Positions 36,477-43,878 of a stretch of 64,000 nt of DNA are shown here, in pieces. Source of the stretch: Xanthobacter sp. NM-59. GTDB taxonomy: Bacteria; Pseudomonadota; Alphaproteobacteria; Rhizobiales; Xanthobacteraceae. Numbering within the stretch: the stretch's first letter is position 1; each line of letters opens with the position of its first letter. The notes under the pieces were generated by a model that was given only the letters and a program-made list of their open reading frames with translations, did no database searches and had not been told where the DNA came from. The stretch lies in assembly GCF_021401125.1 (NCBI RefSeq), contig NZ_JACBFQ010000007.1:186001-250000 (forward strand), read 5' to 3'. The translations under genes and the position numbers were made by a program.

Positions 36477-38073
36477 GCCTGGGCTCTATCCCGACCCCAC
36501 CGGCCGGGCGGATCGCATGTGCCGCTTCGTGCGCCGTCTCCGGCTGTGGGAGGGACGCTTCGCGGGGCAGCCCTTCACCCTGCATCCGTTTCAGGAAGCC
36601 ATCATCCGCCGCATCTATGGCCCCTCGACGGACACCGGGGCGCGGCTGGTGCGCACCGCCTGCATCTGGATTCCACGCGGCAACGCAAAGACCACGCTTG
36701 CTTCCGCCCTGGCGCTCGCGCACTTCATGGGGCCGGAGGCGGAGGCCGGCGGACAGGTGATCCAGGCGGCGGCCGACCGGGAGAATGCCGGCATCGCCTT
36801 CAAGCACTCGTTCGAGATGGTGAAGCAGGACGGCGCCTTGCTCTCCCGCGTCGCACCCATCGAAAGCCGCAAGACCCTCAACCATCCCGGCACTGCGAGC
36901 GTGCTGAAGGCCATCTCGACCGAGGCCTATTCCAAGCACGGCCTAAACGTCTCCTTCTTCCTGGCGGACGAGGTGCATGCGTGGCCGGCCTCGGAGGCGC
37001 GCAAGCTGTTCAAGGTGGTGACCGATTCCATGGTGAAGCGCGACCAGCCCTTGACCATCGTCATCTCGACGGCCGGCGAGGGCACGGGCGGGCTTGCCTC
37101 CGATTTGTGGGAGTACAGCCACAAGGTGGCCTCCGGCGAGATCGAAGACTCGACCTTCGCCCCCATCATCTTCGCCGCGCCAGCCGGTGCCGACTGGCGG
37201 GATGAAAGCGCCTGGCACAGCGCAAACCCCGCCATTGCCGCCGGCTTCTGCTCGCTGGAGGAACTGCGCATCAAGGCCCGGCGGATCGAGCATTTTCCGG
37301 CTGAGATTGCCGACTTCAAGCGCTTCCACCTCAATCTGTGGCAGGAGGGCGCGGCCGAACCCTGGCTTGCCCTGGAGGTGTACGACGCGGCCGAACCCAT
37401 GGCGCCGGCGGAAGAGCTGGAAGGGCGCCCCTGTTGGGTGGGCGTGGACCTCTCCAGCGTGGAAGACCTCACCGCCGTGGTGGCCGTGTTCCCCTTCGCA
37501 GGCGAGGACGGGCACGCCCGCTATGACGTGCTGCCCATGTTCTTCCTGCCCGAGGCCGGCCTTGCCCGCAAAGCCGAGCGGGACCGGGCGGATTATCTGA
37601 AGTGGAAGGACGCGGGCTTTCTCACCGTGACCGCCGGCAACGTGGTGGATCACAGCGCCATCATTGAACACGTGGTGGCCTTGGGCGAACGCTACGGGGT
37701 GCAGGAAGTGGCCATCGACCGATGGAACTCCACCGCCGTGAACACGGCCCTTCAGGAGGAGGGCTTCACCATCAACCAGTTTGGCCAGGGCTTCGCCAGC
37801 ATGGCCGCACCGGTCAAGGAGCTGAAGCGGGCCATCCTCGCCGGGCACTTCCGGCACGGCGGCAATCCCCTCCTGCGCATGTGCTTCGGCAATGTGGTGG
37901 CGGAGCGGGACGCGGCCGAGAACGAGAAGTTCACCAAGGAGAAGGCCCGCGAACGCGGTCGCATCGACGGCGCGGTTGCCGCCGCCATGGCCATCGGCCG
38001 CATCCTGGCAACTGACACCGGCACCAGCATCTACGACAGCGACGAGTGGACCCCCGACATGATGGTCATGTGA
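36448..38073 (+). CDS. Terminase large subunit
   Basis: 541 residues. An N-terminal ATPase with Walker A-like IPRGNAKTTLAS and Walker B FFLADEVHAW, the coupling motif VISTAGEG, then an RNase-H-like nuclease domain with acidic residues in VGVDLSSVEDLTA, IDRWNST and the C-terminal GRIDGAVAAAMAIG. It translocates DNA into the prohead and cuts it. YmfN/HK97-type terminases of this sort pair with the HNH, P27 TerS and HK97 portal found here. Last gene of the rightward block; module copy D starts 5 bp after the stop. Confidence 0.94.
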   Translation: MAGTPIFSPEPGLYPDPTGRADRMCRFVRRLRLWEGRFAGQPFTLHPFQEAIIRRIYGPSTDTGARLVRTACIWIPRGNAKTTLASALALAHFMGPEAEAGGQVIQAAADRENAGIAFKHSFEMVKQDGALLSRVAPIESRKTLNHPGTASVLKAISTEAYSKHGLNVSFFLADEVHAWPASEARKLFKVVTDSMVKRDQPLTIVISTAGEGTGGLASDLWEYSHKVASGEIEDSTFAPIIFAAPAGADWRDESAWHSANPAIAAGFCSLEELRIKARRIEHFPAEIADFKRFHLNLWQEGAAEPWLALEVYDAAEPMAPAEELEGRPCWVGVDLSSVEDLTAVVAVFPFAGEDGHARYDVLPMFFLPEAGLARKAERDRADYLKWKDAGFLTVTAGNVVDHSAIIEHVVALGERYGVQEVAIDRWNSTAVNTALQEEGFTINQFGQGFASMAAPVKELKRAILAGHFRHGGNPLLRMCFGNVVAERDAAENEKFTKEKARERGRIDGAVAAAMAIGRILATDTGTSIYDSDEWTPDMMVM

Positions 38074-38077
38074 GGCG

Positions 38078-38189
38078 TGTTCCCCTTGTTCCCCAAGCCC
38101 GCAGGATGTGGGGAACACGACCACGACGCCGCAAACCATTGATATTACAGCACGATCTGAGCGCGTTCCCCTTGTTCCCCGCGTTCCCC
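38078..38189 (+). repeat. GTTCCCC module copy D
   Basis: 112 nt: two TGTTCCCC octamers, GGGGAACA (38110-38117), a longer 46-nt spacer, then CGTTCCCC, TGTTCCCC, CGTTCCCC. It is the most diverged copy: TGTACCCC is replaced and the spacer is about 20 nt longer. It lies directly after TerL. Confidence 0.85.
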
Positions 38190-38418
38190 TCGAAAACGAT
38201 CAAGGTCGGGAACGAAATCGCTCCCCGCTGCGGTCCCCCTCAAGGAGGGAATCATAAGGGATAACTGGAACAAAACATGAACATACATAGAAAAGCAAAA
38301 GAGAGGGGCGATCCCGGCGGCAAGCTACGGCATTCGCTGCGGCTTCCCCGCTGCTGACTTCTTGCTGACTTGGGATTTTGCGCTGACTTGGCTTAAGGCT
38401 CTAAGTCTTTGATTTTAT
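38190..38418. other. Right-end non-coding region of the element
   Basis: 229 bases between module D and attR. There is no credible gene; a 26-codon frame from 38278 has no support. It contains an AT-rich stretch (about 38250-38310) and the right-hand integrase arm repeats. Confidence 0.5.
38352..38390. promoter_or_regulatory. Integrase arm-type repeats, right end
   Basis: Three direct copies: TGCTGACTT (38352), TGCTGACTTGGGAT (38363-38376) and GCTGACTTG (38382-38390), same orientation as at the left end. The 14-nt word TGCTGACTTGGGAT is identical at the two ends of the element. Confidence 0.65.
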
Positions 38419-38472
38419 TGGTAGCAGCGGGCGGACTTGAACCGCCGACCTCCGGGTTATGAATCCGGCGCT
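38419..38472. repeat. attR: 54-bp direct repeat within tRNA-Met
   Basis: Identical to 22547-22600. It marks the right end of the integrated element. Confidence 0.95.
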
Positions 38473-38495
38473 CTCACCAACTGAGCTACGCTGCC
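38419..38495 (-). tRNA. tRNA-Met (anticodon CAU), elongator type
   Basis: 77 nt on the minus strand. A 7-bp acceptor stem (GGCAGCG with CGCTGCT, first pair G-U), a D arm GCTCAGTTGGTGAGAGC, anticodon loop TTCATAA, a T arm with GGTTCAAGTCC, and an encoded CCA end. The normal Watson-Crick arms and A-type D loop favour elongator rather than initiator. Its last 54 bp form attR, so the element rebuilds an intact gene on insertion. Confidence 0.96.
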
Positions 38496-38606
38496 ACGGC
38501 CGATTCAACGCATCGGCTAGAGGCGGGGATATAGGGGCGCCGATACGCCCCTGTCAAGAAAGCCGAAGGAGTCTTGCACATCCCCGTGCCCCCCTTCGCA
38601 CAGCCC

Positions 38607-39254
38607 TCAGGCGCGCGCGCGCTTCTTGATGCGCACCAGCTTGAAGAAGCCCACCGGGAACACCGGCGAAATTTCCACCACTTCCATGTCGGGATAGCGT
38701 GCGGCCCAGTTGCGCAGGCGCGAGGCCTTGAAGGCGATGGACCAGCCCACCTTTTTCACCAATGGGGCCAGCGCCTGCTCGATGTGCATCACCGGGCCCT
38801 CGTCGGCGCCCAGCTTGGAGGCCACCACGATCTCGCCGCCGGGCTTCAGCACCCGATACATCTCGTCGAGCGCCCCTTCCGGGTCCGGCACCAGAGTGAT
38901 GACGAAGGGCACCGTGACGGCATCGAAGGTGTGGTCGGCAAAGCCGAGGTTGCAGGCATCCATGGCCGCGAGCAGGCCCACCTGGGTAAGGCCGCGCCCC
39001 ACCTTCTTTTCCACCGCCTTGCCCAGCATTTCGGGCGAAAGGTCGATGCCGGTGACATTCACCGTCTTGGGGTAATAGGGCAGCACCAGTCCTGTGCCCA
39101 CGCCCACTTCCAGAATGCGCGGGCCGCAGGCGGCGGCGGTGGTGGCCGCCTTGCGCTGCGCATCGGCCAGCAGCTTCACATAGACCTTGTCGTAGATCGG
39201 CGCCCACTTGGCATAGGCGCGCTTCTGACCCTCGAGATCGTATTGAACCGCCAT
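38607..39254 (-). CDS. pmtA: Class I SAM methyltransferase, probable phosphatidylethanolamine N-methyltransferase
   Basis: 215 residues. RAYAKWAPIYDKVYVKLL near the N terminus is the signature of the Rhodobacter/Sinorhizobium-type soluble PmtA. SAM motif I is ILEVGVGTGLVLPYYP, followed by GIDLSPEML and DAVTVPFVITLVPDP. It would methylate phosphatidylethanolamine towards phosphatidylcholine at the membrane. Other UbiE-like methyltransferases share the fold. ATG 39254 chosen because the upstream frame is Arg-rich and unconserved. Confidence 0.8.
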   Translation of the reverse strand: MAVQYDLEGQKRAYAKWAPIYDKVYVKLLADAQRKAATTAAACGPRILEVGVGTGLVLPYYPKTVNVTGIDLSPEMLGKAVEKKVGRGLTQVGLLAAMDACNLGFADHTFDAVTVPFVITLVPDPEGALDEMYRVLKPGGEIVVASKLGADEGPVMHIEQALAPLVKKVGWSIAFKASRLRNWAARYPDMEVVEISPVFPVGFFKLVRIKKRARA

Positions 39255-39344
39255 CCTGGCCTTCTCCCAGCCTCGTCCCTCGGCCGCGCCGCCCGGCATC
39301 CCGGCGGGGCGGCGACAAACCCTTCGCCTCAAGCCACCATCGGC

Positions 39345-40517
39345 TCACGCCACCTGCGCCATGCTGCGCACGTCGCTCTGCGCCTTCACGATGGTGCCCC
39401 CGCCGAGCAAGCGCGCCCGGCTGTCCGCGCTATCGTAGAGCACGCAAGCCTGCCCCGGTGCAACGCCTTCCTCGCCGAGAGCGAGATGAACCAGCGGCGT
39501 TCCGTCCGCGGCGGTATCCAGATGGCCGGGAGCGGGCGCGCGCGTGGAGCGCACCTTCACCTGCACCTCGGCGCGACGGGCGCAGGCATCCTCGAACGAT
39601 CCCTCGCCCAGCCAGTTCACATCGGCCATCTCCACGGTGCGCACCATCAGCGCCTCGCGCGGGCCAACCTTCACCTCCCGGCGCGCGGCGTCGATGCCCA
39701 CCACATAGAGGGGCTCCGGGCTGGCAATGCCCAGCCCCTTGCGCTGGCCGATGGTGTAATGCATCACCCCGCGATGGCGCCCGAGAATGCGGCCATCCAG
39801 ATGCACAATGTCGCCGGGCTCGGCGGCCTCGGGGCGCAGGCGCTCCACCACCTCGGCATAATTGCCGCCGGGCACGAAGCAGATGTCCTGGCTGTCGGGC
39901 TTGTCAGCCACCTGAAGGCCGAAGCGGTTGGCCAGGGCCCGCACCTCGCTCTTCATCATGTCACCCAGGGGGAAGCGCAGGCGCTGCAGCTGCGCGGCCG
40001 TGGTGGCATAGAGGAAATAGCTCTGGTCCCGCCCTTCCTCCGCCGCCCGGTAAAGGGCGCGGCGGCCGTCGGGCAGCCCGCGGCTGGACACATAATGGCC
40101 GGTGGCGAGCACCTGGGCGCCCAGCTCCTCCGCGGTGGCGAGCAGGTCCCGGAACTTGACGGTGCGGTTGCAGTCCACACACGGAATGGGCGTGACGCCG
40201 GAAGCGTAGCTCGCCGCGAAGCGGTCGATCACCTCTTCACGGAAGCGGCTTTCATAGTCGAGCACATAATGGGGGATGCCCAGGGTGCGGGCCACCTCGC
40301 TCGCATCATAGATGTCCTGCCCCGCGCAGCAGGCGCCGCGACGATGGGCCGCTTCCCCATGATCGTAAAGCTGAAGGGTGACACCCACCACATCATAGCC
40401 GGCATGGGCGAGAAGCGCCGCCGTCACCGACGAATCAACGCCGCCCGACATGGCCACCACCACGCGGATGGAAGCCGGGTCGCCCGGAATGTCGAGAAGG
40501 TTCGGACTGCTGTTCAT
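39345..40517 (-). CDS. mnmA: tRNA-specific 2-thiouridylase MnmA
   Basis: 390 residues. PP-loop ATP pyrophosphatase motif [16 protein letters not shown], the first catalytic cysteine in [23 protein letters not shown], the second cysteine in [11 protein letters not shown], and the C-terminal [13 protein letters not shown] and beta-barrel. It makes 2-thiouridine at position 34 of tRNA Lys, Glu and Gln, receiving sulfur through a relay. ATG 40517 chosen; the frame is open a further 29 codons but unconserved. Confidence 0.96.
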   Translation of the reverse strand: MNSSPNLLDIPGDPASIRVVVAMSGGVDSSVTAALLAHAGYDVVGVTLQLYDHGEAAHRRGACCAGQDIYDASEVARTLGIPHYVLDYESRFREEVIDRFAASYASGVTPIPCVDCNRTVKFRDLLATAEELGAQVLATGHYVSSRGLPDGRRALYRAAEEGRDQSYFLYATTAAQLQRLRFPLGDMMKSEVRALANRFGLQVADKPDSQDICFVPGGNYAEVVERLRPEAAEPGDIVHLDGRILGRHRGVMHYTIGQRKGLGIASPEPLYVVGIDAARREVKVGPREALMVRTVEMADVNWLGEGSFEDACARRAEVQVKVRSTRAPAPGHLDTAADGTPLVHLALGEEGVAPGQACVLYDSADSRARLLGGGTIVKAQSDVRSMAQVA

Positions 40518-40719
40518 GCCGGATCTTGATGCCGCAAGAAAATGCCAAGGGCTTTCGGGCGCCCCCGATGGGCCGGCCCGAACCAAGCTGCAACTTGCTC
40601 GCACCTTTCAGGCCATGGGAGCAAGGCGAAAATAGGCCAATGCGCGTGGGGGCCGGATCGCGCCCCCGCCCCGCGCGACCATTCCCCACCAGAAAACGAA
40701 AGCAGCGCCAAAGGGATAG

Positions 40720-40747
40720 ATCCCGCGCGAGGAAGCCGGCGCGGGAT
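40720..40747 (-). terminator. Weak hairpin downstream of glnD
   Basis: Nine-base arms ATCCCGCGC / GCGCGGGAT around 10 nt, located 60 bp past the glnD stop on the minus strand. There is no proper T run, so termination is uncertain. Confidence 0.4.
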
Positions 40748-40806
40748 GAACCGTGATCGCCGCTAAAATGACGAGATGCTTCGTGATCCGGCGGCGCCCC
40801 GCCCGA

Positions 40807-43611
40807 TCACGCCCGCGCCGCCCGGCGCGGGGCCTCCTCGTCGTCGATGGCGCCCTCAAACACCGCCATCAGCGCGCGGCGGATGGCCGACTGGCGGGCC
40901 GCCGCCGTGATCTTCGCGCCCATGAGGTCGGTCACGTAGAACACGTCCACCGCCCGCTCGCCAAAAGTGGCGACGTGGGCGGAGGCGATGTTGAGGTTGA
41001 GCCGCGACAGGGTGTTGGTGAGCGCGAACAGCAGGCCCGGCCGGTCGAGGCCGGAAACCTCCACCACCGTGTGGCGGTTGGACCAGGAATTGTTTACCGT
41101 CACCTCGGGCTCGATCGAGAAGGTGCGGCGGCCCTTGGGCAGCTTCCGGGCCATCACTTCCGGCAGGCGCACCTCGCCCTTCAAGGCCTGTTCCACCGCC
41201 TCGCGGACGCGGCCGGCCCGACGCTCCTCGTCATCGTCGCGCTCGAAGGCACGGCGAATGGCGATGGTGTCCAGCGCCAGCCCGTCGGTGGTGGTGGAAA
41301 TGTGGGCGTCCATGATGTTGGCGCCCGCCGCCGCGCAGGCCCCGGCTACGATGGACAGCAGCTTGGGATGGTCCGGCGCCAGCACGGTCAGCGTCGTCAC
41401 GCCCCGGCCCGGCTCCATGGTGATCTGGGTGGCGATGCTCTCGCCCGCAGCCTCGGTGGCATCGATGAAGCGGGCGTGGCGCAGCTTGGCGTCCAGGTCC
41501 ATGCGCAGCCAGTAGGACGGATAGTGTCGCGCCAGATAGGTTTCCACCTTCTCCGACGGCCAATCGGAAAGCGCATGGCGCAGCTGCGACTGGGCGGCGG
41601 TGACGCGCTTGCCGCGATCCACCTCCGAGAAGCCGCCGGTAAGCACTGGCTCGGTCTCGTAATAGAGGGTGCGCAGCAGCTGCGCCTTCCAGCTGTTCCA
41701 GGTGCCCGGCCCCACCGCGCGGATGTCCGCCGTGGTGAGGATGGTGAGCAGCTTCAGCCGCTCCAGATTCTGCACCACCGCGGCGAAATTCTCGATGGTC
41801 TTGCGATCCGACAGATCACGCGACTGGGCGACGGTGGACATCACCAGATGCTGTTCCACCAGCCACGCCACCGTGTCCGTCTCCATGGGCGTCATGCCGA
41901 GGCGGGGGCACAGGCGCCGGGCAATGCGCGCGCCGGCGGTGGAATGATCCTCCGGACGACCCTTGGCGATGTCGTGCAGCAGCATCGCCACATAGAGCAG
42001 ATTGCGATTCTTCACCGTCGCCATCAGCTCGTTGGCCAGCCCGTTCTCCGGATTGTTCTTGTGCTCGATCTCCGAGATGATGCCAATGCAGCGCAGGAGA
42101 TGCTCGTCCACCGTATAGTGGTGGTACATGTTGAACTGCATCATGGCCACGATCTTCCCGAATTCGGGAAGGAAGCGACCCAGCACCCCGGCCTCGTTCA
42201 TCCGCCGCAGCACGGTTTCCGGCGCGGTCTTGGAGGCGAGGATTTCCAAAAACAGGCGGTTGGCTTCCGGATTGTCGCGCACCTTGGCGTCGATGAGCGG
42301 GAGCGAGCGCGCCATCAGCCGCATGGCGTCGGGATGCAGCGCGAGGTTGCGCTTGTCCGCCACATGGAAGATGCGGATGAGATTGACCGGGTCCCGCTTG
42401 AACGCCTCCGCGTCCGCCACGTTGAGGCGATCGTGGTCGAGGATGAAATCGGGGCTGTCCTTCAGCGCCGCCCGGCGGTGACCGGAGCGGAAGCGCTCCA
42501 CCATGCCGCGCAGGCCGGGCACGGGCTTGGCCTGGTGCTCCTCCAAGGCGGCGGAGAGAATGGCGGTGAGATCCCCCACATCCTTCGCCACCAGGAAGTA
42601 GTGCTTCATGAAGCGTTCCACGTCGCGCTGGCCGGGATGCTCCGTATAGCCCAGGCGCTGGGCCATCTCCCGCTGCACGTCGAAGGAGAGGCGATCCTCG
42701 GCCCGCCCGGTGAGGAAGTGGAGGTGGCAGCGCACCGACCACAGGAAATCCTCGCAGCGGGTGAACAGCCGGGCTTCCTCGCGGGTGAACACTTCCTTGG
42801 CCACGAGCTGGCTGGTGGTCTGAACCCGGTAGACGTATTTGGCGATCCAGAACAGGGTGTGCAGGTCGCGCAGGCCGCCCTTGCTGTCCTTCACATTGGG
42901 CTCGACCAGGTAGCGTGACTGGCCGGCGCGGCGCAGGCGCTCCTCGCGCTCGGCCATCTTGGCGGCCACGAATTCGGCGCCGGTGCCCTCCACCACCTCC
43001 TTGTCGAAGCGCTGCTCCAGATCGTGGAACAGGGCCTTGTCGCCAGCCAGGTAGCGCGCCTCCAGGATGGACGTGCGGATGGTGAAGTCGGCCCGCGCCT
43101 GGCGCAGGCACTCGTCCACCGAGCGGGTGGCGTGGCCCACCTTCAGGCCCAGGTCCCACAAGATATAGAGAATGGCCTCGGCGACGCTCTCACCCCAGGC
43201 GGTCTGCTTGTAGGGCAGCACGAACAGAATGTCGGTGTCCGAGCCCGGCGCCAGCATGCCGCGGCCGTAGCCACCCACCGCCGCGATGGCCATGCGCTCG
43301 GAGCGGGAGGGGTTGTCGGCCGGATAGAGGATGGTGGTGGCCACCTCATAGGCGCTGGAGATCATGGCATCCTGGAAGGCGGACAGGCGCATGGCGCAGC
43401 AGCGCCCGCAGCCGTCTTCCTTCAAAAGGCGCTCGGCCTCGGCGCGAGCCTCCTGCATGGCGGTCTTCAGGTAGCCGACGATGGCGTTGCGCAGCTCCAG
43501 ATCCTTGCCCTGGTGCGCCTTGGCGATCTCAAGGACGTCCGCCCGGAGCTTCTGCCCCTCGAACGGTTCTCCGATGGTGCGCTGGGCTTTGGAATTTCGG
43601 ATGACAGCCAT
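40807..43611 (-). CDS. glnD: Bifunctional PII uridylyltransferase / uridylyl-removing enzyme
   Basis: 934 residues, the usual alphaproteobacterial length. Nucleotidyltransferase domain with GGYGRGMLAPGSDTDILF, a helical linker (FLWSVRCHLHFLTGRAEDRL), an HD domain with AMLLHDIAKGRPEDHS for UMP removal, and two C-terminal ACT domains (LTVLAPDHPKLLSIV and VSGLDRPGLLFALTNTL) that sense glutamine. It sets the uridylylation state of PII proteins and so nitrogen regulation. The frame stays open for another 2.97 kb upstream, but that stretch is antisense to the penicillin-binding protein gene. ATG 43611 begins the conserved protein. Confidence 0.97.
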   Translation of the reverse strand: MAVIRNSKAQRTIGEPFEGQKLRADVLEIAKAHQGKDLELRNAIVGYLKTAMQEARAEAERLLKEDGCGRCCAMRLSAFQDAMISSAYEVATTILYPADNPSRSERMAIAAVGGYGRGMLAPGSDTDILFVLPYKQTAWGESVAEAILYILWDLGLKVGHATRSVDECLRQARADFTIRTSILEARYLAGDKALFHDLEQRFDKEVVEGTGAEFVAAKMAEREERLRRAGQSRYLVEPNVKDSKGGLRDLHTLFWIAKYVYRVQTTSQLVAKEVFTREEARLFTRCEDFLWSVRCHLHFLTGRAEDRLSFDVQREMAQRLGYTEHPGQRDVERFMKHYFLVAKDVGDLTAILSAALEEHQAKPVPGLRGMVERFRSGHRRAALKDSPDFILDHDRLNVADAEAFKRDPVNLIRIFHVADKRNLALHPDAMRLMARSLPLIDAKVRDNPEANRLFLEILASKTAPETVLRRMNEAGVLGRFLPEFGKIVAMMQFNMYHHYTVDEHLLRCIGIISEIEHKNNPENGLANELMATVKNRNLLYVAMLLHDIAKGRPEDHSTAGARIARRLCPRLGMTPMETDTVAWLVEQHLVMSTVAQSRDLSDRKTIENFAAVVQNLERLKLLTILTTADIRAVGPGTWNSWKAQLLRTLYYETEPVLTGGFSEVDRGKRVTAAQSQLRHALSDWPSEKVETYLARHYPSYWLRMDLDAKLRHARFIDATEAAGESIATQITMEPGRGVTTLTVLAPDHPKLLSIVAGACAAAGANIMDAHISTTTDGLALDTIAIRRAFERDDDEERRAGRVREAVEQALKGEVRLPEVMARKLPKGRRTFSIEPEVTVNNSWSNRHTVVEVSGLDRPGLLFALTNTLSRLNLNIASAHVATFGERAVDVFYVTDLMGAKITAAARQSAIRRALMAVFEGAIDDEEAPRRAARA

Positions 43612-43878
43612 TGAATCGATCTGGTGCTGAGGTGCGGAAACGCAGCCCCTACCAATAGCGCAAATGGTCGCTCCCGGCGAGGGCCCCCCGCGGCGCGCGG
43701 CGAGCAACCCGGCCCCTCGCCCGCTGCGGCCCTTAACCCTCCCTTCAGGGGGTGGCCGGCAGAGTTCGCGGTGTGCGATGCGGAAAGAAGCGGGCAACAG
43801 CCCAGCCGCTGCCGTTTTCGCCCCATTTGGGTGGTGGAAGGGGAGTCGAAGCACACAAGGGGAGCGACGGGACAGCCG

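Larger units (their letters stand above)
22547..38472. mobile_element. tRNA-Met-integrated phage satellite candidate (capsid-forming, tail-less), about 15.9 kb
   Basis: Bounded by 54-bp direct repeats of tRNA-Met. Left to right: integrase; a leftward block (RHH protein, three accessory genes, XRE repressor); a rightward block (regulators, small early genes, primase/helicase, portal, protease-capsid, head-tail connector, HNH nuclease, TerS, TerL). All genes are intact and tightly packed with many ATGA-type overlaps, which argues against a decaying prophage. There are no tail, tape-measure, baseplate, holin or endolysin genes. Integrase, AlpA-like protein, primase and a self-made capsid and terminase set without tails is the plan of capsid-forming phage-inducible islands. 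A tail-deleted prophage is the main alternative. Confidence 0.85.

Noticed and set aside
22547-38472. Gene transfer agent
   Set aside because: GTA clusters carry full tail genes and lack an integrase and att repeats; this element has an integrase and clean tRNA borders.
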